A DNA stretch of 38,001 bases from Kribbella albertanoniae (GCF_004348455.1 NZ_SMKA01000051.1:1-38001); one strand, 5' to 3'; counted from the stretch's first letter, positions 28,874 through 37,885 are shown. Numbers and translations: made by a program. The notes: generated by a model not told the origin, from the sequence alone.

Positions 28874-31420
28874 GTGCGTCGCCTGCTTCGAGCCGTCATC
28901 ATCTGCGGTATCGCCCTCGCCACGGTTCTCGTGGTGATCGCCGGTACTGCTGTTTTCGTCGTCCGCCACTCCTTCCCGACGTACGACGGGACGGTCGAGC
29001 TGGCGGGTCTGGACGCCGATGTCGAGGTGGTCCGGGACAGCAACGGGATCCCGCAGATCTATGCCTCGAACCCGGCCGACCTGTTCGCCGCGCAGGGCTA
29101 TGTGCACGCGCAGGACCGGTTCTTCGAGATGGACTTCCGCCGGCACGTCACCGCGGGCCGGCTGAGTGAGCTGTTCGGCCCGGACGCGGTGGAGACCGAC
29201 AAGTTCGTCCGCACGCTGGGCTGGCGGCGGGTCGCGGAGAAGGAGCTCGGCCTGGTCAGCCCGTCCACCCGGCAGTACCTGGACGACTACGCCCGTGGTG
29301 TGAACGCCTACCTGGACAAGCACAGCGGCTCCGGCCTCAGCCTGGAGTACGCCGTACTCGGTCTGGATCCCAACGGCCGTCGGGACTACCGTCCGGAGCC
29401 GTGGACCGCGGCCGACTCGCTGGCCTGGCTGAAGGCGATGGCCTGGGACCTCGGCGGCAACATGGGTGAGGAGCTCAACCGCACGAAGCTGCTCGCCACC
29501 ATCCCCTCGAAGAGCGTCGACTCCCTCTACCCGGCGTACCCGTTCGACCGGAACGAGCCGATCATCCCGACCGCTTCGGTCGGCGCGGACGGCAAGTTCA
29601 GCGCGACTCCGCCGCCCACCACCGAGCTTCGGCGCGGCATGCTGACCACCGACCTGCTGAAGTCGCTCGACTCGGTGGAGAAGGTCGCCAAGGGCCTGCC
29701 ACAGCTACTTGGCCAGGGCGACGGCATCGGGTCGAACTCATGGGTCGTGTCCGGTGACCACACCGACAGCGGGAAGCCGCTGCTGGCCAACGACCCGCAC
29801 CTCGGTGCCACCATGCCGGGCATCTGGTCGCAGGTCGGCCTGCACTGCACCAAGCAGAGCCGCACCTGTCCGTACGACGTCTCCGGCTTCAGCTTCGCCG
29901 GACTGCCCGGCGTGGTGATCGGCCACAACAATGCGATCTCCTGGGGCTTCACCAACCTCGATCCCGATGTCCAGGACCTGTACCTGGAGCGGATCGAGGG
30001 GGACAACGTCCTCTACAACAACCGCTGGAAGCCGCTGACCAAGCGTGAGGAGACCTTCCAGGTCGCCGGCCAGGACGAGCCGGTGAAGATCACCGTGCGG
30101 GAGTCCCGGCACGGCCCGATCATCTCTGACGTCGGCGCCGAAGAACGCGAGACCGGTGAGCTGGCCGCGCGGCGTGACAAGGCAGACAAGGCGTACGGCG
30201 TCGCCCTGCAGTGGACCGCGCTCCGGCCGGGCAAGACCGCCGACGCGCTCTTCGCGATCAACCGCGCGCAGAACTGGACCCAGTTCCGCGAAGCGGCCAG
30301 GCAGTTCGAGGTCCCCTCGCAGAACCTGATCTACGCCGACACCGAGGGACACATCGGCTACCAGGCTCCCGGGATGGTCCCGATCCGCAAGATCGCCAGC
30401 GGGAAGTGGCCGGTGGCCGGCTGGGACCCGCGCAACGACTGGACCAGCTACATCCCGTTCGACGCGATGCCCACCGAGTTCGACCCGGCCGACGGGATCA
30501 TCGTCACCGCGAACCAGGCAGTGGTGCCGAAGTCGTACCCGTACTTCCTGAGTGACAGCTGGGACTACGGCTACCGGTCGCAGCAGATCCTGGACCGGAT
30601 CAAGACGGCCGGCACGCTGGACGCGGCCAAGATGGCGTCGATCCAGCTGGACACCAAGAACCGCGCCGCCGAGATGCTGGTGCCGTCGCTGCTCAAGATC
30701 GGGATCAACGACGCCTTCGACCGGCAGGGGCAGGAGACGCTCAAGGGCTGGGACTTCACCCAGCCGGCCGACTCCGCACCGGCGGCGTATTTCAACGTCG
30801 TGTGGCGCAACCTGCTCACGCTGACCTTCCACGACCAGCTGCCGAAGGCGGCCTGGCCGGACGGCGGCTCCCGGTGGGTCGAGGTCGTGCACACCCTGCT
30901 CGGCCAGCCGAGCAACAGCTGGTGGGACGACCTGCGGACGCCGCAGGTCGAGAGTCGCGACGACATCCTGCGGCAGGCGCTGGTCGACGCGCGTGCGGAG
31001 ATCACCAAGAAGATGGCTCGCGAGCCGTCGAACTGGCGGTGGGGCCAGCTGCACAAGCTCACGCTGGAGAACCAGACGCTGGGTACGTCGGGGATCGGCG
31101 TGGTCGAGAAGCTGTTCAACCGCGGCCCGTACGAGCTCGGTGGCGGTACGTCGATCGTGAACGCGACCTCCTGGGACGCAGCGGTCGGGTACGGCGTGAC
31201 CTCGGTGCCGTCGATGCGGATGGTCGTCGACCTGTCCGACTTCGACAAGTCCCGCTGGATCAACCTGACCGGTACGTCGGGCCACGCGTTCTCGAAGAAC
31301 TACACCGACCAGACCGAGCTGTGGGCCAAGGGCGAGACGCTGCCCTGGGCGTTTACTCGGGGCGCTGTCGAGGCCAAGCGCGAGCACACCCTCACGTTCA
31401 CCGGCAAGCCCGAGCGCTAG
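28874..31420 (+). CDS. Penicillin acylase family protein
   Basis: An 848-residue Ntn-hydrolase precursor. An N-terminal membrane helix (RRLLRAVIICGIALATVLVVIAGTAVFVV) anchors or exports it. The alpha part starts VELAGLDADVEVVRDSNGIPQIYA and carries AQGYVHAQDRFFEMDF. Cleavage before the nucleophile is predicted at Gly286/Ser287: the new N-terminus SNSWVVSG aligns with SNMWVIG of penicillin G acylase. The following PLLANDPHLG and HNNAISWGFTNLDPD are family motifs. Real substrates may be acyl-homoserine lactones or acylated lipids rather than penicillins. GTG 28874 is chosen since it begins just before the helix and a TACGGT stands seven bases upstream. Confidence 0.92.
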   Translation: MRRLLRAVIICGIALATVLVVIAGTAVFVVRHSFPTYDGTVELAGLDADVEVVRDSNGIPQIYASNPADLFAAQGYVHAQDRFFEMDFRRHVTAGRLSELFGPDAVETDKFVRTLGWRRVAEKELGLVSPSTRQYLDDYARGVNAYLDKHSGSGLSLEYAVLGLDPNGRRDYRPEPWTAADSLAWLKAMAWDLGGNMGEELNRTKLLATIPSKSVDSLYPAYPFDRNEPIIPTASVGADGKFSATPPPTTELRRGMLTTDLLKSLDSVEKVAKGLPQLLGQGDGIGSNSWVVSGDHTDSGKPLLANDPHLGATMPGIWSQVGLHCTKQSRTCPYDVSGFSFAGLPGVVIGHNNAISWGFTNLDPDVQDLYLERIEGDNVLYNNRWKPLTKREETFQVAGQDEPVKITVRESRHGPIISDVGAEERETGELAARRDKADKAYGVALQWTALRPGKTADALFAINRAQNWTQFREAARQFEVPSQNLIYADTEGHIGYQAPGMVPIRKIASGKWPVAGWDPRNDWTSYIPFDAMPTEFDPADGIIVTANQAVVPKSYPYFLSDSWDYGYRSQQILDRIKTAGTLDAAKMASIQLDTKNRAAEMLVPSLLKIGINDAFDRQGQETLKGWDFTQPADSAPAAYFNVVWRNLLTLTFHDQLPKAAWPDGGSRWVEVVHTLLGQPSNSWWDDLRTPQVESRDDILRQALVDARAEITKKMAREPSNWRWGQLHKLTLENQTLGTSGIGVVEKLFNRGPYELGGGTSIVNATSWDAAVGYGVTSVPSMRMVVDLSDFDKSRWINLTGTSGHAFSKNYTDQTELWAKGETLPWAFTRGAVEAKREHTLTFTGKPER

Positions 31421-31426
31421 GGCGTC

Positions 31427-31975
31427 CTAGCCAACAGGCACCAGTCCGCGCGGTGTGAGTGCCGCGTGGACCAGGTGGTCGTGCGGATCGGACGGCAGCG
31501 CGTCGACGACCTCGGAGTCGTAGACGGCTGCCCAGATCGGCGTACCGGGTGTGACGCGGGTGAGAGCTCGGTCGTACGAGCCACCACCACGGCCTAGTCG
31601 TACGCCGTCTCGCGCGACCGCTACGGCTGGACAGAGGACGAGCTGGGCAGTACTGATGGCCAGCGGGCCCAGATCGGCCCTCGGCTCGGACAAACCGAGG
31701 CGCCCCGGGACCAGATCCGCCGCTCCGGGCGCAACACCCCAGCCGAGGTCGTTGTCGGCGTACAGGATCGGCAGCAGCACCTCACGGCCGCTGGCCAGCA
31801 GCCAGTCGATCAGTGCGCCGGTCTGCGGTTCGGCGCCCATCGAGACGTACAGGGCGATCCGCTGCGCGCTCTGCAGGAGCGGTAGGGAGCGGGCGCCAGG
31901 CAGCAGGTCCTCGGCAGGCCTCGCGTTGCGGGCGGTGAGGAAGTGCTGCCGCGCTACGGCCTTCGACGCGAACAC
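31427..31975 (-). CDS. 5-formyltetrahydrofolate cyclo-ligase
   Basis: A 182-residue enzyme that converts 5-formyl-THF to 5,10-methenyl-THF using ATP. The family motifs are IALYVSMGAEPQT, LPILYADNDLGWG, and the nucleotide and substrate loop VARDGVRLGRGGGSYDR near residue 130. The C-terminal VVDALPSDPHDHLVHAALTPRG is typical. It is divergent from the UDP-glucose pyrophosphorylase gene. GTG 31975 has TACGAT six bases upstream and no ribosome site, so the mRNA is probably leaderless. Confidence 0.92.
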   Translation of the reverse strand: MFASKAVARQHFLTARNARPAEDLLPGARSLPLLQSAQRIALYVSMGAEPQTGALIDWLLASGREVLLPILYADNDLGWGVAPGAADLVPGRLGLSEPRADLGPLAISTAQLVLCPAVAVARDGVRLGRGGGSYDRALTRVTPGTPIWAAVYDSEVVDALPSDPHDHLVHAALTPRGLVPVG

Positions 31976-31981
31976 GGTCTG

Positions 31982-31987
31982 ATCGTA
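31982..31987 (-). promoter_or_regulatory. -10 box of cyclo-ligase gene
   Basis: TACGAT on the minus strand, six bases before GTG 31975. The 67-base gap also holds the opposing TAGGGT box of the pyrophosphorylase gene at 32031-32036. Confidence 0.55.
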
Positions 31988-32030
31988 GGCGGGCGTGACG
32001 CGGTTAACACTGCGATTACCCCGTGTCCCC

Positions 32031-32036
32031 TAGGGT
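32031..32036 (+). promoter_or_regulatory. -10 box of UDP-glucose pyrophosphorylase gene
   Basis: TAGGGT six bases before ATG 32043 with no ribosome site between; leaderless type. Confidence 0.55.
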
Positions 32037-32042
32037 TGTCGC

Positions 32043-33434
32043 ATGAGTGAGGTCGGGTTACAGCAGGCTCAGGAGAAGATGCGGGCGGCCGGTGCCGCTG
32101 ACGTTGCGATCCGGGTGTTCACCCACTACTACCGGCTCCTGGAGTCCGGGCAGCAGGGGACGATCCGCGAGGACGACATCGAGCCGGTGGGTGATCTGCC
32201 TCACCTGGACCACCTGGACACGGACCCTGAGGCGATGCGGTCGGCGCTGGCCGAGACCGTGGTGATCAAACTCAACGGCGGCCTCGGTACGTCGATGGGT
32301 GTCACCGGACCGAAGTCCGCGCTGCCGGTCAAGGACGGGCTGAGCTTCCTCGACATCATCGCCCGGCAGATCCTGAGCACGCGGCGCAAGTACGACGTAC
32401 CGCTGCCGCTGGTGCTGATGAACTCCTTCCGCACCAAGGAGGAGTCCCTGCAGATCCTGAGCGAGTACGACGGTCTCGCGGTGGACGGTCTGCCGCTGGA
32501 CTTCCTGCAGAACATGGAACCCAAACTGCTCGTCGAGGACCTCACTCCGGCCGAGTGGGAGCCGGATCCGGAGTTGGCGTGGTGTCCGCCGGGTCATGGC
32601 GACCTGTTCACCGCTCTGGTCGCGTCCGGCACGCTGGACGCGCTCCGTGAGCAGGGCTTCCGGCATGCGTTCATTTCGAACGCCGACAACCTCGGTGCGA
32701 CCCCGGACCCGCGGATCGCCGCCTGGATGGCCGAGCACGACGTGCCGTTCGGGATGGAGGTCTGCCGGCGGACCCGGTCCGACCGCAAGGGCGGGCACGT
32801 GGCGGTGCGTAAGTCGGACGGCCGGCTGATCCTGCGGGACAGCGCGCAGGTCGCCGAGGAGGACACCAAGTACTTCCAGGACGTCACCCGGCACCGCACC
32901 TTCAACACCAACAACCTGTGGATCGACCTGGACCGGCTGGCCGACCTGATGGCCGGTCACGACGGCATCCTCGGCCTGCCGATCATGGTGAACCGCAAGA
33001 CCGTCGACCCGGCTGACCCCACCTCGCCGAAGGTGATCCAGCTGGAGACCGGGATGGGGACCGCGATCGAGACCTTCGAGGGATCCCAGGCGGTGATCGT
33101 GGACCGCAGCCGGTTCAAGCCGGTCAAGACCACGAACGACCTGCTCGTCCTGCGTTCGGACGTCTACGAGCTGGACGACGCGGGCGACCTCACCACCACG
33201 CACGAGGGCGACGAGCCGTACGTCGACCTGGACCCGGAGCACTTCAAGATCCTGGCCGACTTCGACGCGCACTTCGCGGCCGGTGCGCCGTCGCTGGTCC
33301 GGGCCGACCGGCTCGAGGTCCGTGGCGACGTGGTGTTCGGCAAGGACGTCACGGTGATCGGTGAGGTCGAGATCGAGGCGGCTGCGGGTGAGCGGCGGCT
33401 GATCCCGGACGGGACGGTCCTCGAAGGCTCATGA
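32043..33434 (+). CDS. UTP--glucose-1-phosphate uridylyltransferase, UDPGP family
   Basis: A 463-residue enzyme that makes UDP-glucose from UTP and glucose-1-phosphate. It belongs to the eukaryote-type UDPGP family, not the short bacterial GalU type. The nucleotide-binding signature is VVIKLNGGLGTSMGVTGPKS, with LPLVLMNSFRTKEES, AFISNADNLG (uridine and metal-binding region), FNTNNLWIDLDRL and GSQAVIVDRSRF. The left-handed helix tail (RADRLEVRGDVVFGKDV) closes it. The mRNA is probably leaderless (TAGGGT box). Its stop overlaps the following GNAT start (ATGA), so both are translated together. Confidence 0.93.
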   Translation: MSEVGLQQAQEKMRAAGAADVAIRVFTHYYRLLESGQQGTIREDDIEPVGDLPHLDHLDTDPEAMRSALAETVVIKLNGGLGTSMGVTGPKSALPVKDGLSFLDIIARQILSTRRKYDVPLPLVLMNSFRTKEESLQILSEYDGLAVDGLPLDFLQNMEPKLLVEDLTPAEWEPDPELAWCPPGHGDLFTALVASGTLDALREQGFRHAFISNADNLGATPDPRIAAWMAEHDVPFGMEVCRRTRSDRKGGHVAVRKSDGRLILRDSAQVAEEDTKYFQDVTRHRTFNTNNLWIDLDRLADLMAGHDGILGLPIMVNRKTVDPADPTSPKVIQLETGMGTAIETFEGSQAVIVDRSRFKPVKTTNDLLVLRSDVYELDDAGDLTTTHEGDEPYVDLDPEHFKILADFDAHFAAGAPSLVRADRLEVRGDVVFGKDVTVIGEVEIEAAAGERRLIPDGTVLEGS

Positions 33435-33934
33435 AATACCTTCCCCGCCCCACCGCCCCGGTCGACGACCTCCTGATCCGGCCGCTGGAGCCGTACGACA
33501 CCGACGAGGCAGCGCAGGTCTGGTGGCGCTCACGGCACGCACCCGGCGCACAGTTGCCGCCGGCGATCCACACTCCCGAGCAGGTGGCGACCTGGTTCGC
33601 CGAGGTGCTGCTGCCGGATGCGCAGACCTGGGTGGGACTCGACGACGGCCGGATCGTCGCCGTACTGACGCTGGACGGTGACGACCTCGACCAGCTGTAC
33701 GTCGATCCTGAGCTGGCCGGTCGGGGCATCGGATCGACCCTGGTCGACCTGGCCAAAGACCTGCGTCCCGGCGGACTCGCACTGTGGACCTTCCAGACCA
33801 ATCTGAACGCCCAGGCGTTCTACCGCTCACACGGCTTCACCGAAGTACGCCGTACTGACGGTGCAGCCAACGAAGAGCGCGCACCGGACGTCCGGATGGT
33901 GTGGGGTAAGCACCCGGAGCGCACCACCGACTAG
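33431..33934 (+). CDS. GNAT-family N-acetyltransferase
   Basis: A 167-residue GNAT. The acetyl-CoA loop is LYVDPELAGRGIGSTLVDLAK, flanked by IVAVLTLDGDDLDQ and ALWTFQTNLNAQAFYRSHGF. Target unknown. ATG 33431 overlaps the stop of the pyrophosphorylase gene by four bases. Its TAG stop also forms the first bases of the TAGGGT box of moeA. Confidence 0.9.
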   Translation: MKYLPRPTAPVDDLLIRPLEPYDTDEAAQVWWRSRHAPGAQLPPAIHTPEQVATWFAEVLLPDAQTWVGLDDGRIVAVLTLDGDDLDQLYVDPELAGRGIGSTLVDLAKDLRPGGLALWTFQTNLNAQAFYRSHGFTEVRRTDGAANEERAPDVRMVWGKHPERTTD

Positions 33935-33937
33935 GGT
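33932..33937 (+). promoter_or_regulatory. -10 box of moeA overlapping a stop codon
   Basis: TAGGGT, whose first three bases are the stop of the preceding GNAT gene, is seven bases before GTG 33945. The same hexamer precedes the pyrophosphorylase gene, so an internal leaderless promoter for moeA is likely. Confidence 0.5.
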
Positions 33938-33944
33938 TCGGCAG

Positions 33945-35171
33945 GTGAAGCGCAGCGTTGAGGAGCATCTGGAGGCCGTGCTCGGGCGGGTGACCGCACT
34001 GCCGGCGTTCGACCAGCCGCTGATGGAGGCGCTCGGCCTGGTACTCGCCGAGGACATCGTCTCGGGAGTGAGCCTGCCCGGGTTCGACAACTCGGCCATG
34101 GACGGTTACGCCGTCCGCGCCGAGGATCTGGCCGGTGCGAGCGCCGAGGCGGCAATTACGTTGCCGGTGATCGGTGAGCAGCGTGCTGGGCAGAGTGTGC
34201 GAACCATAGTGACGCCGGGCACGTGCATGCGGATCATGACCGGCGCACCGATGCCACGGGGCGCGGACAGCGTCGTACCGGTGGAGTGGACCGACGGTGG
34301 CACCGTCAACGTGCGGATTGACCAGCAGCCACCTCTCGGTGGATCGGTACGGCGGTTCGGCGAGGACGTACAGGCGGGGCAGCAGGTGCTTGAGCGGGAC
34401 ACGTTGCTCGGGCCGCGGCAGATCGCCGTACTGGCTGCTGTCGGTCGGGCGCGGGTCAAGGCGCGGCCGCGACCGCGGGTGGTCGTGGTGTCCACCGGAT
34501 CAGAGCTGCGCGAGCTGGGCACTGCTCTGGGCGAGGGGCAGATCTATGACTCGAACAGCTACACCATGGCGGCATGTGCTCGGGCCGCCGGTGCTGAGGT
34601 GTACCGGGTCGGGGTCGTCGACGACGATGCGAAGAAGATCATGGACACGCTGAACGACCAGCTGTCCCGTGCGGACCTGGTCATCACGACCGGTGGTGTC
34701 AGCAAGGGCGCATACGACGTGGTGAAAGAGGTGCTGTCCAAGACGGGCAGTGTGGACTTCCCAGAGGTCGCTATGCAGCCCGGGAAACCGCAGGGCTTCG
34801 GAGTGCTCGGTGCTGACGAGGTGCCGATCTTCACGCTGCCCGGGAACCCGGTGTCGGCGTACGTCTCCTTCGAGGTGTTCGTACGGCCGGCTCTGCGCAA
34901 GCTGATGGGCCAGATGCCGTACCAGCGGAGTCTGGCGCGCGGGGTGTCCCTGGACGGGTTCAACTCACCGTCCGGGAAGCGACAGTTCGTCCGTGCAGCG
35001 GCCAGGTCCGGTGACGAGGGCTGGATGGCCAGTACAGTCGGCGGGCACGGCTCCCACCTGCTCGGCGGGCTGAGCCGGGCGAACGCCCTGATCGTCGTAC
35101 CGGAGGACGTGACGTCGGTCCGGGCCGGTGACCAGGTGGAGCTCTTGCTGCTGGACGAGGAGACCGGATGA
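33945..35171 (+). CDS. moeA: Molybdopterin molybdenumtransferase MoeA
   Basis: A 408-residue enzyme that inserts molybdenum into molybdopterin-AMP. Landmarks are SLPGFDNSAMDGYAV, CMRIMTGAPMPRGADSVVPVE, VVVVSTGSEL, the MoeA-type TTGGVSKGAYDVV, and FTLPGNPVSAYVSFEVFVRP. All four domains are present. GTG 33945 is used; an upstream in-frame ATG lies inside the GNAT gene and is unlikely. It overlaps moaC by four bases. Confidence 0.95.
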   Translation: MKRSVEEHLEAVLGRVTALPAFDQPLMEALGLVLAEDIVSGVSLPGFDNSAMDGYAVRAEDLAGASAEAAITLPVIGEQRAGQSVRTIVTPGTCMRIMTGAPMPRGADSVVPVEWTDGGTVNVRIDQQPPLGGSVRRFGEDVQAGQQVLERDTLLGPRQIAVLAAVGRARVKARPRPRVVVVSTGSELRELGTALGEGQIYDSNSYTMAACARAAGAEVYRVGVVDDDAKKIMDTLNDQLSRADLVITTGGVSKGAYDVVKEVLSKTGSVDFPEVAMQPGKPQGFGVLGADEVPIFTLPGNPVSAYVSFEVFVRPALRKLMGQMPYQRSLARGVSLDGFNSPSGKRQFVRAAARSGDEGWMASTVGGHGSHLLGGLSRANALIVVPEDVTSVRAGDQVELLLLDEETG

Positions 35172-35647
35172 CGCAGGACCGGGGGCTGACCCACGTCGAC
35201 GAGACGGGGGCGGCACGGATGGTGGACGTGTCCGGCAAGGACGTCGGCACCCGGCGAGCCGTTGCCTCCGGCAAGGTTCTGGTCTCGGCCGAGGTGGTCT
35301 CGGCGCTCCGCGGGGACGGTGTCCCGAAGGGCGATGCGCTCGGGGTCGCACGGATCGCCGGGATCATGGGGGCGAAGCGGACGCCCGACCTGATCCCGCT
35401 GTGCCATCCGATCGCGATCACCGGCGCCAAGGTCGACCTCGAGGTGGCGGACGACGCCGTACTGATCACTGCTTCGGTGAAGACGACTGATCGGACCGGT
35501 GTCGAGATGGAGGCGCTGACCGCGGTGGCGGTCGCGGGGCTCGCTGTCATCGACATGGTGAAGGCACTCGACCCGGCTGCTGTGCTGTCCGACGTACGGG
35601 TCGAGCGCAAAGAGGGTGGCAAGACCGGTCTCTGGGAGCGCTCGTGA
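35168..35647 (+). CDS. moaC: Cyclic pyranopterin monophosphate synthase MoaC
   Basis: A 159-residue protein for the first part of molybdopterin synthesis. MVDVSGKDVGTRRAVASG, LIPLCHPIAITG and MEALTAVAVAGLAVIDM are the family signatures with the catalytic His and Lys regions, and EGGKTGLWER closes it. ATG 35168 overlaps moeA by four bases, and its stop overlaps the next gene as well (GTGA), so three molybdenum genes are one translational unit. Confidence 0.96.
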   Translation: MTQDRGLTHVDETGAARMVDVSGKDVGTRRAVASGKVLVSAEVVSALRGDGVPKGDALGVARIAGIMGAKRTPDLIPLCHPIAITGAKVDLEVADDAVLITASVKTTDRTGVEMEALTAVAVAGLAVIDMVKALDPAAVLSDVRVERKEGGKTGLWERS

Positions 35648-36132
35648 AGGCGCTCGTCGTCAGCATCTCCAACCGGGCAGCTGCTGGCGTCTACACCGAC
35701 ACCACTGGTCCGCTGATCGCCGAGTGGTTGAGTGAGTGGGGTTTCGAGGTGTCCGGGCCGCAGGTGGTGCCAGATGGTGCACCTGTGGGTGAGGCGCTGC
35801 GTGCTGCGGTCAGTGCGGCGTACGACGTCGTACTGACGACTGGTGGCACGGGGATCTCGCCGACGGACCGCACGCCCGAAGAGACGGCTGCAGTCCTCGA
35901 CAAGGTGGTCCCGGGTATTGCGGAGGCGATCCGCGCGTACGGCATCGCGAACGGCATACCGACTGCTGCACTGTCGCGTGGGCTCGCCGGAGTCGCCGGT
36001 ACGACGGTCATCGTGAACCTGCCGGGGTCGCGTGGCGGCGTGAAGGACGGCCTCGCCGTACTGGAGCCGCTGCTGCGGCATGCGGTCGAGCAGGTGCGTG
36101 GTGGCGACCATGTGCGGACGGACACCGACTAA
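35644..36132 (+). CDS. moaB: MogA/MoaB-family molybdopterin adenylyltransferase
   Basis: A 162-residue protein. VVSISNRAAAGVYTDTTGPLIAEWL, VVLTTGGTGISPTDRTPEE and VIVNLPGSRGGVKDGL are the molybdopterin-binding motifs of the MogA/MoaB family, which adenylates molybdopterin before metal insertion by MoeA. GTG 35644 overlaps moaC. Its TAA stop shares a base with the ATG of the next gene. Confidence 0.94.
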   Translation: MKALVVSISNRAAAGVYTDTTGPLIAEWLSEWGFEVSGPQVVPDGAPVGEALRAAVSAAYDVVLTTGGTGISPTDRTPEETAAVLDKVVPGIAEAIRAYGIANGIPTAALSRGLAGVAGTTVIVNLPGSRGGVKDGLAVLEPLLRHAVEQVRGGDHVRTDTD

Positions 36133-36749
36133 TGGCGATCGTGCACTGGCCTGTCGAGCTGCAGCACGGACAGGTCGCACTGCGGCCGCTGCGTGCCGGT
36201 GACGGTGCTGAATGGGCAGCGGCCCGGCAGCGCAACGTCAGCTGGCTGCGGCCGTGGGATGCGACCCAGCCGCCCGGTGCGGAAGACGGTGCACGCACGT
36301 TCCGCGCCATGGCACGCGACTGGAACCGGCAGGCGCGGTACGGCCGGATGCTGCCCTTCGTCATCACGTACGGCGGTGCGGCCGGCGCAGGTGCCCGGGC
36401 GAAGTGGCCGCTGGTCGGCCAGCTCACCGTCTCCGGAATCACCTACGGCTCGGCCCGCTGGGCCAACCTCGGCTACTGGGTCGACGAACAGTACGCCGGT
36501 CGCGGCATCGTGCCGACGGCCGTGGCACTGGCCGCCGACCACTGCTGGTTCACCCTCGGACTGCACCGCATCGAGGTGGCGATCCGGCCCGAGAACAAAG
36601 CCAGCCTGCGGGTGGTGGACAAGCTCGGCTTCCGCTACGAAGGGGAGCGGCCGCGGTTCCTGCACATCGACGGCGACTGGCGCGATCACCGCATCTTCGC
36701 GCTCAACGTCGAAGAAGTCGGGCCGGGTCTCGTCTCCCGATTGCAGTGA
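36132..36749 (+). CDS. rimJ: RimJ/RimL-type GNAT acetyltransferase
   Basis: A 205-residue acetyltransferase of the RimJ family. LRPLRAGDGAEW, LRPWDATQPPG, the core NLGYWVDEQYAGRGIVPTAVALAADHCWFTLGLHRIEVAIRPENKASLRVVDKLGFRYEG (in the usual broken blocks) and a terminal HRIFALNVEE are all typical. The E. coli enzyme acetylates ribosomal protein S5; here the target is unproven. It lies between moaB and sepX as in other actinomycetes, to my recollection. Confidence 0.88.
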   Translation: MAIVHWPVELQHGQVALRPLRAGDGAEWAAARQRNVSWLRPWDATQPPGAEDGARTFRAMARDWNRQARYGRMLPFVITYGGAAGAGARAKWPLVGQLTVSGITYGSARWANLGYWVDEQYAGRGIVPTAVALAADHCWFTLGLHRIEVAIRPENKASLRVVDKLGFRYEGERPRFLHIDGDWRDHRIFALNVEEVGPGLVSRLQ

Positions 36750-36834
36750 CTACGCTCCGTACTGTTCACATCAGTCACACGAGTCTTCTTGCGACACACC
36801 GCGCCACGTACCCCATCTGACGTGCGCTGGGTCT

Positions 36835-36840
36835 TAGCGT
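36835..36840 (+). promoter_or_regulatory. -10 box of sepX
   Basis: TAGCGT six bases before ATG 36847 with no ribosome site; leaderless type. Confidence 0.45.
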
Positions 36841-36846
36841 CGTCGC

Positions 36847-37665
36847 ATGGGGACGACAGGACTGATCTATGTGGCGATCGTCGCCGCGTGGGCTGCCTAC
36901 CTCGTCCCGATGATGCTGAAGCGGAACGACGAGGCCAGGCGCCGCTCGGCGGTGCCGTCGACGGCCGACGCGCGCGTCCTGTCGCGTGACCCGTCCACCA
37001 CCCGGTACGTCGTCCGTCCACCGGGCTCGACGGACACCGCAGCGACCGACGCTGCCGACACCCTTGAGGCTGCCGACGACCTGTCGCCACCGAAGCGGTA
37101 CGTCCCCAACCGAGCCCGCCGGGTGGCCGCTATGCGCCGCCGGCGGGTCCTGTCGATCCTGACCCTTTCACTGTTGTCGGTGACCGCACTGGCCGGCCTC
37201 GGCATGCTGCTGTGGTGGACCGTCGCGATCCCGGCCGGCCTGATCGTCGGCTTCGTCGTGCTCACCCGGGTCCAGCTCCGCCGCCAGGCCCGCGACCGCG
37301 CCCGCCGCGCGGCAGAACGCCGTACCAGGATGCAGGCCCACCATGACCGTGGCCCCGCCGGTAAACCCGCCCCGTCCCCCGACGACGAGCTCACCATCGA
37401 GGTCAAGCTCCCCGCTGACCCCGTCCCGGTCGTCGAGAAGCCCGCCGCGTCCACCGAAGGCCTCTGGGACCCCGTTCCTGTCACCCTGCCCATGTACGTG
37501 ATGAAGGAGAAGGCGCCGGACCGCACGGTCCGCACCATCTCCCTCACCGACGACGAGGTCTTCTCCAGCGCCCGTACGACGGACCCCAGCGAGACCCCGT
37601 TCGTCGCCGATTCCCCGCCCCCGGCGGTCGAAGAACCCGAGGTCCGGCGGGCCGTCGGCGACTGA
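36847..37665 (+). CDS. sepX: Divisome membrane protein SepX/GlpR
   Basis: A 272-residue protein. A first membrane helix starts at residue 4 (GLIYVAIVAAWAAYLVPMML), followed by KRNDEARRRS, the short signature of the family. A disordered region precedes two helices (about 103-140, VLSILTLSLLSVTALAGLGMLLWWTVAIPAGLIVGFVVL), then a charged tail with a terminal-like motif YVMKEKAPDRTVRTISL. SepX in Streptomyces binds FtsZ-associated SepF and SepX-type partners to stabilise division sites. Its place after rimJ and the molybdenum genes agrees with the Streptomyces order as I recall it. Confidence 0.85.
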   Translation: MGTTGLIYVAIVAAWAAYLVPMMLKRNDEARRRSAVPSTADARVLSRDPSTTRYVVRPPGSTDTAATDAADTLEAADDLSPPKRYVPNRARRVAAMRRRRVLSILTLSLLSVTALAGLGMLLWWTVAIPAGLIVGFVVLTRVQLRRQARDRARRAAERRTRMQAHHDRGPAGKPAPSPDDELTIEVKLPADPVPVVEKPAASTEGLWDPVPVTLPMYVMKEKAPDRTVRTISLTDDEVFSSARTTDPSETPFVADSPPPAVEEPEVRRAVGD

Positions 37666-37752
37666 ACTCGGTGGACAGGGCCGGTTTTAATCGACGACCA
37701 TGAGCGTGTTAGAGTTTCGCGGTCGCCAAGGGAGACTTTCGGCGGCCGAATT

Positions 37753-37825
37753 GGGGCTTTGGCGCAGTTGGTAGCGCGCTTCGTTCGCAACGAAGAGGTC
37801 AGGGGTTCGAATCCCCTAAGCTCCA
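37753..37825 (+). tRNA. tRNA-Ala (anticodon CGC)
   Basis: A 73-base cloverleaf: acceptor GGGGCTT/AAGCTCC with the G3-U70 pair that marks alanine tRNAs, D-arm, anticodon loop TTCGCAA (anticodon CGC, codon GCG), T-arm AGGGGTTCGAATCCCCT, discriminator A. A TTAGAGT at 37708-37714 is a possible -10. Confidence 0.96.
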
Positions 37826-37836
37826 CGAAGTCGATA

Positions 37837-37885
37837 GGCGAGGTGTGCGGCGCTTACAGCGCTCGCCGCCTCGCCTTCGTCGTTT
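37837..37885 (+). terminator. Terminator of tRNA-Ala
   Basis: GGCGAG (37837-37842) pairs with CTCGCC (37870-37875), and inside GCGGCG pairs with CGCCGC (37864-37869); TTCGTCGTTTT follows. The remaining bases to 38001 hold short GC-rich palindromes and no visible gene. Confidence 0.7.

Noticed and set aside
29738..31387. 549-codon minus-strand frame inside the penicillin acylase gene
   Set aside because: Shadow frame caused by GC-rich third positions; the plus-strand protein has full family motifs.
36897..37826. Minus-strand frame beginning MELRGFEPLTSSLRTKRAT
   Set aside because: The start is the reverse strand of tRNA-Ala and the rest is antisense to sepX. This is a well-known false gene type next to tRNAs.
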